DNA of 16,110 bases from JBHIEE01 sp046760445 (GTDB lineage Bacteria > Acidobacteriota > Aminicenantia > JdFR-78): assembly GCA_046760445.1 (NCBI GenBank), contig JBHIEE010000064.1, forward strand, positions 1-16,110. Reading direction: 5' to 3'. Within the stretch, counting starts at the first letter, position 1. Every line of letters begins with the position of its first letter. The notes under the pieces were generated by a model, which worked only from the letters and a program-made list of their open reading frames with translations, did no database searches and was not told where the DNA came from. Positions 6,058-13,119 of this stretch are shown here, in pieces. The position numbers and the translations under genes are program-made.

Positions 6058-6933
6058 TTGAGAGACCTATTAGGACGGGAAATAAATTACCTCCGAATTT
6101 CTCTTACTCAAGATTGTAATCTGAATTGCATTTACTGTCACCGGGAAGGGCAAGAGAATATTGATACTACTCTCACTTTAAAAATTTTAGAGAGGATGGT
6201 TAAAGACTTTGCTTCCCTTGGTATAAAAAGAGTCAAATTAACCGGGGGCGAGCCATTACTCAGGACAGACATTGTTGACATTGTAAGAACAATTGCCTAT
6301 ATTTCAGAAATTGAAGAAATTTCTCTTGTGACTAATGGTTTTTTTCTTCCTCCATTGGCTGAGCAATTAAAAGCAGCTGGTCTTAACAGAGTTAGTATTG
6401 GCTGTGATACAGTAGATAATTGTATGCCTAAGAATATTCACACTGCTTGGCCAGCTATTCAAGCAGCCAAAAAAGCAGGCTTGGATCCAATAAAAATAAA
6501 TATAGTTGTCCTTAAGGGAATAAATGATCACCAAATTATGGAAATGATAGAGTTCGCTAGAGACCAACAGGTCATCCTTCAGTTAAATGAACTTATTAAG
6601 CTTAATATCGATGAAGAATTTCATGCTCTATATTATCTTAATCTGGGCCAAATAGAAGAAAGTTTAGCCAGGAAGGCTACTAGAATAATCACTCGAAAGA
6701 TGCAGGCAAGAAGACAATATTTTTTAGGAAAAACCACAGTAGAGGTGATTAAGCCAATGCACCAGATTTTCTGTCAGAACTGTAATAAAATCCGAATTAC
6801 GAGCGATGGAAAAATTAAACCCTGCTTAATGGTGAATAAAAATTTGGTTGAATATCACACTAAAGATTCTATTTTGGAAGCTTTAAAAAGACGAGGAAAA
6901 GGTAATGATAAAGATGATAGATATTTCTGCTAA
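6058..6933 (+). CDS. moaA: GTP 3',8-cyclase MoaA (molybdenum cofactor synthesis)
   Basis: This 291-aa radical-SAM enzyme starts Moco synthesis by converting GTP to 3',8-cyclo-7,8-dihydro-GTP. The N-terminal SAM-binding 4Fe-4S motif is C20NLNC24IYC27, followed by TGGEPLLR (62-69). The C-terminal, GTP-binding 4Fe-4S cluster ligands are C239xxC242 and C256 (13 residues apart), so both clusters are intact. CIYCHREG and the IGCD...PKNIHTA region (114-130) differ from the usual bacterial VSLDSLDP stretch and resemble archaeal-style MoaA. The C-terminus ends in Phe-Cys rather than the Gly-Gly typical of bacterial MoaA. The start is TTG 6058 with AGGAGT (6047-6052) 5 nt upstream, giving MRDLLGREINYLRISLT as expected. 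It overlaps the next gene by 29 bp. Confidence 0.94.
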   Translation: MRDLLGREINYLRISLTQDCNLNCIYCHREGQENIDTTLTLKILERMVKDFASLGIKRVKLTGGEPLLRTDIVDIVRTIAYISEIEEISLVTNGFFLPPLAEQLKAAGLNRVSIGCDTVDNCMPKNIHTAWPAIQAAKKAGLDPIKINIVVLKGINDHQIMEMIEFARDQQVILQLNELIKLNIDEEFHALYYLNLGQIEESLARKATRIITRKMQARRQYFLGKTTVEVIKPMHQIFCQNCNKIRITSDGKIKPCLMVNKNLVEYHTKDSILEALKRRGKGNDKDDRYFC

Positions 6934-7873
6934 AGAAATAATCAAAAGAAAAGCTGTTGCCAGTGGAATCATTTACCTTAAGAAAACTACTATAGAAAAG
7001 ATAAAAAAAGGACAGATTAAAAAGGGTAATCCTTTAGTGGTGGCTGAGATTGCCGCTATTAATGCTGTCAAGAATACTCATTTTCTTATTCCTTTATGCC
7101 ATCCTATACAATTAGAAGAAATTAAGACAGAATTTCAGATTGAAGAAGAATTAATTGTTGCCCGAACATTGGTTACTGCTACAGCCAAGACTGGAGTAGA
7201 GATGGAGGCTTTGGTAGGAGTAACAGCTGCTTTAAATACTATCTGGGATATGGTCAAGTACTTAGAAAAAGACGACAAAGGGCAATATCCGACCACCAAA
7301 ATAGGTGAAATTAAAGTTATTGAGAAAACAAAGCAAGAGAGTGAATTTAAACCTGAAGTAATGTTAAAAGATACCACAAAAGAGCATAAAAGCAAGGCTC
7401 CACAAAGAGTAAAAGTAGCTGTTCTTACTCTTTCCACTACCCGTACTCTGGATAATGACAAGACTGGTGACTTGATTGAACAGATTTTAGAAGCTAATCA
7501 TCATCAAGTATTGATTAGAAAAGTTGTCCCTGAGGAAAAAGAGAAGATTATTGAAGTTTTAGAGGACATTTTAGAGAATAAAAATATTCAGGCTATTATT
7601 ACTAATGGGGGGACTGGTCTCTCCAAGGAAGATATTACAGTGGAAACAATTAAGTCAAGGTTCGAGAAAGAAATTACAGGTTTTAATTCCCTTTTTATTT
7701 CTCTCGGACATGAACAAATTGGATCTGCAGCAATGCTTTCTCGAGCCTGCGCAGGATTAATTAAAGAAAAAGTCATTTTTTGCCTTCCTGGCAGTGCTCG
7801 TGCCTGTCAGCTTGCTCTGGAAAAATTAATTCTTCCAGAGATTGGTCATATCCTGAAACATGGTGGCGAATAA
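6905..7873 (+). CDS. Bifunctional MoaC-MogA/MoaB fusion
   Basis: The 322-aa product joins two Moco enzymes. Residues 1-137 are MoaC (cyclic pyranopterin monophosphate synthase), with THFLIPLCHP (58-67), GVEMEALVGVTAALNTIWDM (97-116) and the following K118. Residues 138-167 are a charged linker. Residues 168-318 are a MogA/MoaB molybdopterin adenylyltransferase domain: STTRTLDNDKTGDL (177-190), TNGGTGLSKEDIT (233-245) with the conserved Asp243, and LPGSARACQLALEKLILPEI near the end. MoaC-MoaB fusions annotated MoaCB occur in some other bacteria. I chose ATG 6905 because GAGG (6893-6896) is 8 nt upstream; an in-frame ATG at 6914 is possible and would begin MIDIS, as many MoaC do. Together with moaA it covers GTP to cPMP plus MPT adenylylation; molybdopterin synthase (MoaD/MoaE) and MoeA are not in this window. 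Its stop is 1 nt from the stop of the convergent lipoprotein gene. Confidence 0.93.
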   Translation: MIKMIDISAKEIIKRKAVASGIIYLKKTTIEKIKKGQIKKGNPLVVAEIAAINAVKNTHFLIPLCHPIQLEEIKTEFQIEEELIVARTLVTATAKTGVEMEALVGVTAALNTIWDMVKYLEKDDKGQYPTTKIGEIKVIEKTKQESEFKPEVMLKDTTKEHKSKAPQRVKVAVLTLSTTRTLDNDKTGDLIEQILEANHHQVLIRKVVPEEKEKIIEVLEDILENKNIQAIITNGGTGLSKEDITVETIKSRFEKEITGFNSLFISLGHEQIGSAAMLSRACAGLIKEKVIFCLPGSARACQLALEKLILPEIGHILKHGGE

Positions 7874-7874
7874 G

Positions 7875-8489
7875 CTAATGTTTTATTGGCTTTCTTATCC
7901 ATTCATCCTCATCGTTCTGAATCCACCATCCAGGTAGTGCTTTTCTAATCCAAGTATGGGCAAATATTTTTTGGATTCGATGGATTTGGCTAGGATCAAT
8001 ATCAAGAGCTCGAGCAACTTCAGCATAAAGATTTTTCCGGTCAATATTTTCCTCTTTTACTAATCTCCTTAGCAGTGCTTTCTCTTTCAGAGTTAAACCT
8101 CTTTCATTCCTTATTTGAACGAACCCGTCATTCCTCTCTCCGATATTTCCTCTGTTGAAAAAGGGTCTAAGTTTCGGGAATCTTTCTTTTAGAGATTCTT
8201 TAAGAGCTCTAATGGCTGGGGTAGAAACTTTTGTCTCTTGTTGAGCATAAGCTGACGGAATGAATGAAAATGAACTTAATTGACTGGAAAACATATTACT
8301 TACTCTATTCTCTTTAGATGATAAGTCTTTTTTTTCTTCTTCTTCTTCAGATTTCCTTACTTCCTCTACAATTTCATCAGCTGTTCTTTTGACTGTTGCT
8401 TCAGGGAAATAAATATTTATTGTGACACAGGAAAAGATGAATAGAATTGTCCAGCTGACTAAAGTCACTTTAATAGATTTTGATTTCAT
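7875..8489 (-). CDS. YdbL-family (DUF1318) lipoprotein
   Basis: From ATG 8489 the product is 204 aa, with AGGAGGG (8501-8495) 5 nt upstream. A frame stays open to ATG 8618, which overlaps the preceding gene's stop, but this longer version would bury the lipoprotein signal behind 43 residues encoded by a repeat. Residues 1-21 are a lipoprotein signal ending IFSC; Cys21 would be lipidated, and Val at +2 favours outer-membrane sorting by the Lol rule. CVTINIYFPEATVKRTADEI is typical of this family. An acidic segment (46-55) and a second hydrophobic patch ending in an Ala-Tyr-Ala-like site (78-82) follow. Residues 105-204 form the DUF1318 domain (LRPFFNRGNIGERNDG, LVKEENIDRKNLYAEVA, ALPGWWIQNDEDEWIRK). 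In E. coli, YdbL is encoded with YdbH and YnbE, which bridge the two membranes. Here it follows a YdbH-like gene in the same direction. Confidence 0.85.
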   Translation of the reverse strand: MKSKSIKVTLVSWTILFIFSCVTINIYFPEATVKRTADEIVEEVRKSEEEEEKKDLSSKENRVSNMFSSQLSSFSFIPSAYAQQETKVSTPAIRALKESLKERFPKLRPFFNRGNIGERNDGFVQIRNERGLTLKEKALLRRLVKEENIDRKNLYAEVARALDIDPSQIHRIQKIFAHTWIRKALPGWWIQNDEDEWIRKPIKH

Positions 8490-8510
8490 TCTATCCCTCC
8501 TAATAAAAAA

Positions 8511-8548
8511 GAGTCTTTTCAACTTTGAAAACCTTATATTAGTAAAGG
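8511..8548 (-). repeat. Dispersed intergenic element, copy B
   Basis: Read on the minus strand, this holds CCTTTACTAATATAAGG, then TTTTCAAAGTTGAAAAGACT. It keeps the two-hairpin layout of copy A, with the first stem changed to CCTT/AAGG. It lies inside the operon between the YdbH-like and YdbL-like genes and directly abuts the 32-bp palindrome. Confidence 0.5.
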
Positions 8549-8577
8549 ATTTGTCCCGAGTACTCGGGACAAATCCT
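8546..8577. repeat. Perfect 32-bp palindrome (CCCGAGTACTCGGG core), copy 2
   Basis: Every base pairs from 8546 to 8577. The left arm ends GTCCCGAG and the right arm starts CTCGGGAC around a TA centre. It shares its core with the palindrome at 2045-2060. In RNA it would make a 15-bp hairpin between two genes of one operon. It could reduce downstream expression, stabilise the upstream mRNA, or be a mobile palindromic unit. No T-run follows on the minus strand (next is TTACTAATA), so a classical terminator is less likely. Confidence 0.75.
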
Positions 8578-8614
8578 CTAAATTCAAAATGGATTAAAGC
8601 AACTTTTGTTTTGG

Positions 8615-11600
8615 TCATTGTGATTTTTTAGATTGACCAATTCTTTTGAGCCGACTCATCATATCTTTAAAGCTGATTTGATTATGAGGGTTTCTATTTA
8701 TCACATTAATTCCAAAAAGCCAAGACTTTTTGACTAAATATTCTACTCCTTTTTCTCTTATGGTTCCTCTCAAAGTGAACATATCATTCTTTAACGAACA
8801 AGATATTCCGATTTTTTTATAAATGAATTCAGATACAAAGCGATTTAATCCCCTTTTTGAAGAAAGTGAAACTCCTTCTCCAGAACCTATCACAGCCAAA
8901 TCATTAACTGCTCCAAAGCTAAATTTTTGAGGGATTCCTTTTCTTCTTACTGATTCTAAATGCATCACGAATCTTTCAGGTTGTCCGTAGGAAAAAGCCA
9001 AATCTTTAATTTCTCCTTTTATTATACCTGTTACTTGTCCAAAAGGAATTGAGTTTGTAATTTTTTCTAAATTCAAATCTTTAGGAATAATATCACAGGA
9101 AATAACTCTTCCTTTTGAAAATGGCTTAATGATTTTAATATTTTTTACAGTCACTTTACCGTCAAATATGTTCATTTCCACTCGGCCTTGTGTGGTGATC
9201 ATTTTAGAGTTTATTTTAATAGGGGAGAGGTTTCCATAGGCAGTGCCGCTGAGATTGAATTGAGTCGATTTTACCGGGAATTTAGAAATATTTAAATTAC
9301 TTAAAGATAGAGAAAAAATACCATTAATGTCAGATAGTTTTGAACCAAAGTATAGGAAAGATTCTCTTAGATTTGCTTTTCCACCAAAAATGTCAATTGA
9401 GATTGGTTCAATTAAGAATTTATTTTTACTAACTTCAAAATTAATTTGAAGGGGACTTACAGAGAAATAAGAAGTTTTGAATTCTCGTGCCAAAAAATAT
9501 CCCTTATCCCAGAATAATCCTTCTTTTTTATCATTCTTTTTAATTCCTCTTTCATAATAAATTGGAATTTTAGCTTCTATCCCCTTGATTAAAACTTTTT
9601 TATCCTTCTTTTCTACTAATCCATTTTTAATCCTGAATTGACCAATTAATGATAATTTATCTTTTCCTTTTTTAATATGAATTTGACTTTCAGCTTGACC
9701 ATCTAAATTTAATAGAGTTTTACCTGATGTTTCTTCTTGAGAAAAGAAAGAATAAAGTGAATTAAGGTTTAATTGAGAGGATAAAACCTCTAAATCCATG
9801 AAGAATGGTCTTGAAAATTTTAATAATCCTTGAGCTTTTATTCTTCCCAAAGAAAAAAAAGAAGTATCTATTGATAACTCATCTAACTCTTTTAAAGGAA
9901 TATGGTATATTCCAGTCATTTTTCCTCTAAAAGGATTTTCACTCCAATTTAAATAAAATTCATTCCAGAGAGATTCTCCTTGGGTCAGATTTAAAGTAAC
10001 CGAAAAGGGGATGCTTTTTTTTGAAGTACTGTACTTTCCTTTAAATGCTATTCTGGTGGTGAGAGATTCTCCAGCGAAGGTAAAGGAAGGATTGTGAAAC
10101 ATTCCTTCAGATAAATTAAGTTTTCCCGAAAAACTCCATTCATTGCCTTTTCGTGGTAAAGTTCTTACTTCCATCTCTATGTTGAAATTACCATCAGGCT
10201 CCCATTCTATTAGTTCTTCTGGTAGAAAAGGTAAAAACAAACTAGAAAGGTTTGTGATATCTACTTTTGAACTTTTTAGATGAAAATATTTCTCACCCTG
10301 GGGCTGAAGGTTAATTTTTGACCTAATTTGAAAAGTAGGTAATGGAGAAACCCGAAATTCCAGAGAATTGAAATCAATTTCTTTCTTTTTGAAATCATAA
10401 CTACCCTTTCCTTTGAACTCGAGCTGATTTAATTCTAACCACTTGTTTTTTAAAGGAAATGTTAGGCTTTTTAGGTTGCCTTTGAAAAAGGAAGTATTAA
10501 ACAGAGAACTTGTTTTATTTATAGGAATTTCAAGAGATAAATTGCAAATTTTTAAATCTTTTTTAGACAAATTTCCATTAGTAATTTTTATCAGTCCCGA
10601 GAGTTTGATGTCAGAAAGAGGGCCTTTTATTTTAAGCTCACCAGTAATTAAGTTATTAAATGAAAAGCTGGCAGTGGAATAGTTTATCTTAGTTGGCTCC
10701 AGTTTAATCCTGCATTTAACATTTGTTTTCCTTTTTAATGAATTCTTGAGATACTGATATTCTCCTTCCAGATATGCTTCTCCCTCTATGTTCAAGTATT
10801 TTAACCTTTGAGATAGATAAGGTCTCAATAAATTATATGTTTTATTTAAATCTTCTAAATGAATCTTGGGAATTAATAAAAAAGAAAAATCTTTTCTGAA
10901 ATCTATTTCTAACAATCCTCTGGCATTTATGAGATGGGGAATATTTATTTCAAATCGAGGGAAAAACAGTATTTTCTCATCTGGTTCAAATTCACTTCTA
11001 ATATTAAAGGTTATTTCTTTTAAGATAACCTTTTTTTCAAAAGAGATTAAACTCAAAGGTCTAAATAAGAACTCACCTTCCATAAAAGCTAAATCTGAAA
11101 GAGAAAACTTTCCGGTTGAATGAAATGAGCTGTTTAAAACAATATTTTGGTCAATATTTTTAATTTCAGTTTTCTCACAGGTAAAAATATATTTATACTC
11201 TCCTTTTTTAACTGAATTGGATAACGAGAAATTGGCCCTCTGTAAGTTAATGCTCTGGAAAGGAGAAATAAAACTTAGGGAGGTATCTTTAATAATTATC
11301 TTATTGGTATAACTTAATATATTAGAAAGTTTAAGGATTTCCTTTTTTATTTGATAATCGAGTCTTTTCTTCTCTTTCTTTTCTTTTTTTATATAGAACT
11401 TAGCACCTGTAATTTTAATAGATTCAAAGAATGGTTTTTCTCTCTTTATCAATCGTCTAATTTCACCTTCTAAATTTAATTGGTTTAAAAAAATATCAGT
11501 CTCTTCTCCTCCAATTTTCCGGGAGACCTTAGCAGTGTTTATTTGAATACTCAGAGGGAACAATTCATAGTCAAGTTTACCAATTTCAATCTTTAATCCA

Positions 11601-11746
11601 GTTTTGCCCGAAAGATACTTTTCTAAAATTTCCTCAATAAGAGGCTTTTTGTAGAAGAAAATTAATAAAGCAGTAGTTATTAAAAGGATTAAAAATGAAA
11701 GTATTACTCCGCTGATAAATAATGCTTTCCTCACTTTTTTTTTCAT
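8615..11746 (-). CDS. AsmA/YdbH-like inter-membrane bridge protein
   Basis: The 1043-aa protein has one N-terminal membrane helix (about residues 9-31, ALFISGVILSFLILLITTAL) after a Lys-rich start, and then about 1000 residues of alternating polar and hydrophobic beta-type sequence with no other membrane span. Just after the helix, KTGLKIEIGKLDYELFPLSI is a typical AsmA-family opening. The C-terminal part (about 880-1020, with FGQVTGIIKGEIKDLAF and FSFGAVNDLAVIGSGEG) fits the YdbH type. AsmA-like proteins form long beta-grooves that carry phospholipids from the inner to the outer membrane; E. coli YdbH (879 aa) is shorter. A YdbL-family gene directly downstream supports the assignment. No clear YnbE gene is seen. 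The stop TGA overlaps an in-frame ATG of the downstream frame. ATG 11746 lacks a good ribosome site, but a strong promoter lies 40 nt upstream. Confidence 0.8.
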   Translation of the reverse strand: MKKKVRKALFISGVILSFLILLITTALLIFFYKKPLIEEILEKYLSGKTGLKIEIGKLDYELFPLSIQINTAKVSRKIGGEETDIFLNQLNLEGEIRRLIKREKPFFESIKITGAKFYIKKEKKEKKRLDYQIKKEILKLSNILSYTNKIIIKDTSLSFISPFQSINLQRANFSLSNSVKKGEYKYIFTCEKTEIKNIDQNIVLNSSFHSTGKFSLSDLAFMEGEFLFRPLSLISFEKKVILKEITFNIRSEFEPDEKILFFPRFEINIPHLINARGLLEIDFRKDFSFLLIPKIHLEDLNKTYNLLRPYLSQRLKYLNIEGEAYLEGEYQYLKNSLKRKTNVKCRIKLEPTKINYSTASFSFNNLITGELKIKGPLSDIKLSGLIKITNGNLSKKDLKICNLSLEIPINKTSSLFNTSFFKGNLKSLTFPLKNKWLELNQLEFKGKGSYDFKKKEIDFNSLEFRVSPLPTFQIRSKINLQPQGEKYFHLKSSKVDITNLSSLFLPFLPEELIEWEPDGNFNIEMEVRTLPRKGNEWSFSGKLNLSEGMFHNPSFTFAGESLTTRIAFKGKYSTSKKSIPFSVTLNLTQGESLWNEFYLNWSENPFRGKMTGIYHIPLKELDELSIDTSFFSLGRIKAQGLLKFSRPFFMDLEVLSSQLNLNSLYSFFSQEETSGKTLLNLDGQAESQIHIKKGKDKLSLIGQFRIKNGLVEKKDKKVLIKGIEAKIPIYYERGIKKNDKKEGLFWDKGYFLAREFKTSYFSVSPLQINFEVSKNKFLIEPISIDIFGGKANLRESFLYFGSKLSDINGIFSLSLSNLNISKFPVKSTQFNLSGTAYGNLSPIKINSKMITTQGRVEMNIFDGKVTVKNIKIIKPFSKGRVISCDIIPKDLNLEKITNSIPFGQVTGIIKGEIKDLAFSYGQPERFVMHLESVRRKGIPQKFSFGAVNDLAVIGSGEGVSLSSKRGLNRFVSEFIYKKIGISCSLKNDMFTLRGTIREKGVEYLVKKSWLFGINVINRNPHNQISFKDMMSRLKRIGQSKKSQ

Positions 11747-11785
11747 AGGGATTAATTTTATTTAGCTGAGTTATATAGCGAAGGA

Positions 11786-11814
11786 ATTATAACATATGGA
11801 TTTAGAAATCACAA
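11786..11814 (-). promoter_or_regulatory. Predicted promoter of the AsmA-like/YdbL-like operon
   Basis: On the minus strand, TTGTGA (11814-11809), a 17-nt spacer and a perfect TATAAT (11791-11786). Transcription would begin near 11779, leaving a leader of about 33 nt. This is the best -10 in the window. Confidence 0.6.
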
Positions 11815-11931
11815 AATTTAGATTATGATATTATAGTATTTATTGATCTTAAGTGAATAGGTTGAAAAAGTTCAGAAGACTTGATAGAAGAGAGGAATTT
11901 TTGAGAATATTAGATTACACATCAGATTTTC

Positions 11932-11960
11932 TTGAAATTGATACCTTTTTAGTATATATT
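11932..11960 (+). promoter_or_regulatory. Predicted promoter of the ald-ccs operon
   Basis: TTGAAA (11932-11937), a 17-nt spacer and TATATT (11955-11960). The start would be near 11967, about 34 nt before the ATG, with GGAGG (11991-11995) in the leader. The 254-bp gap to the AsmA-like gene therefore holds two divergent promoters. Confidence 0.5.
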
Positions 11961-12000
11961 TTTTCTTTGTTGGTGGTGATAAATCTTTCCGGAGGAAAAA

Positions 12001-13119
12001 ATGAATATTGGTATTCTTAACGAAAATGAAAAAATAGAAAGCAGGGTAGCTCTGATTCCCGCTTCAGTTTCAGAATTTGTCGAAAAGGGTCACGCAATTT
12101 ACATTCAGTCTAAAGCAGGAGCAGGAGCAGGCTATACTGATCAGGAATACCTTCAAGTAGGCGGTGAAATGGTCTATTCTAAAGAAGAAGTTTTTGGTAG
12201 ATCAGAAATAGTTCATAATATTTCTCCTTTAAGTGATGAGGAATGCAATCTGGTTAAAGAAAATCATATTTTATTTGGATTTCATCATTTGGCTGTGGCT
12301 AAAAAATCAAATATAGAAAAATTACTTCGAAAGAAAGTAACTGTTATTGGTTATGAAATTATTCAGGATGAAGAAAATCATCTTCCTTTTATCGAAGCAT
12401 TGAGTGAAGTAGCAGGACAGCTTTGTCTGGTGATTTCTGGTCATTATCTTCAAACAAATTTTGGCGGCCGGGGGATGATCCTTGGTGGAGTAACCTCTGT
12501 TCCTCCGGCTACAGTAGTGGTTATTGGAGCTGGAGATTTAGGTAAAAGTGCTGCTCGGGCTGCATGGTGTGCCGGAGCTCATGTAATAGTCTTAGATGAG
12601 GATATGGGTCGTTTAAGAGAAATAGAAGAAGCAACTTCTCGGCAAGTGATTACTTTATTAGCCAATAAATACAATATTTCAAGGATGGTTAAAATTGCTG
12701 ATATTTTGATTGGTGCTGTTCTTATTCCAGGTGAGCGAGCCCCAATAGTAGTTACTGAAGAAATGGTCAAGACAATGAAAAAAGGAGCAGTAATTATTGA
12801 TATTTCCATTGATCAGGGTGGATGTATAGAGACTAGCCGGCCAACAACTCTTCGTGATCCGATTTTTACTAAAAATGGGATAATTCATTATTGTGTGCCT
12901 AATATTACAGCTGCTGTTAGTAGGACTTCTACCAGAGTATTGTCTAATGTGCTCACTCCTTATCTAATGAAACTAACTGAGAAGGGATTGGGGGAGGCAT
13001 TCCGGGAAGATAAAAGTTTAGCACGGGGGGTGTATATTTACCAAGGAAAAATAGTCAAAAAGAGTCTGGCAGAAAGATTTAATTTTGAATACCAAGAAGT
13101 ACCTTCTCTCTTTGACTAA
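12001..13119 (+). CDS. Alanine dehydrogenase/PNT-family protein lacking the usual active-site lysine
   Basis: The 372-aa length and order match alanine dehydrogenase (L-alanine + NAD+ + water to pyruvate + ammonia + NADH). Arg15 in ESRVALIP, His96 in FHHLA, the Rossmann loop VVIGAGDLGKSAA (173-185), Asp199 at the end of the second strand, and SIDQGGCIETSRPTT (269-283, Asp271) are present. However, the KVKEP motif that carries the substrate-binding Lys is HNISP here (72-76), with Ile where Lys is expected; the Rossmann loop GVVG is GDLG. So the fold is clear but alanine oxidation is doubtful. It may be a diverged oxidoreductase of the family. ATG 12001 follows GGAGG by 5 nt. The stop TAA is immediately followed by the ATG of the ResB gene, so it is the first gene of an operon with ccs genes, an unusual neighbour for Ald. 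Confidence 0.85.
   Translation: MNIGILNENEKIESRVALIPASVSEFVEKGHAIYIQSKAGAGAGYTDQEYLQVGGEMVYSKEEVFGRSEIVHNISPLSDEECNLVKENHILFGFHHLAVAKKSNIEKLLRKKVTVIGYEIIQDEENHLPFIEALSEVAGQLCLVISGHYLQTNFGGRGMILGGVTSVPPATVVVIGAGDLGKSAARAAWCAGAHVIVLDEDMGRLREIEEATSRQVITLLANKYNISRMVKIADILIGAVLIPGERAPIVVTEEMVKTMKKGAVIIDISIDQGGCIETSRPTTLRDPIFTKNGIIHYCVPNITAAVSRTSTRVLSNVLTPYLMKLTEKGLGEAFREDKSLARGVYIYQGKIVKKSLAERFNFEYQEVPSLFD

Noticed and set aside
8546..8577. Palindrome as a Rho-independent terminator of the AsmA-like gene
   Set aside because: No run of T follows the stem on the minus strand, and the downstream gene has no promoter of its own that I can see.
8490..8618. N-terminal extension of the YdbL-like protein to ATG 8618
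   Set aside because: It would read through a palindrome and a repeat and would hide the lipoprotein signal; the ATG at 8489 has a strong AGGAGGG.
12579..12888. Minus-strand frames inside the alanine dehydrogenase-like gene
   Set aside because: Both are antisense shadows of a strongly conserved coding region.
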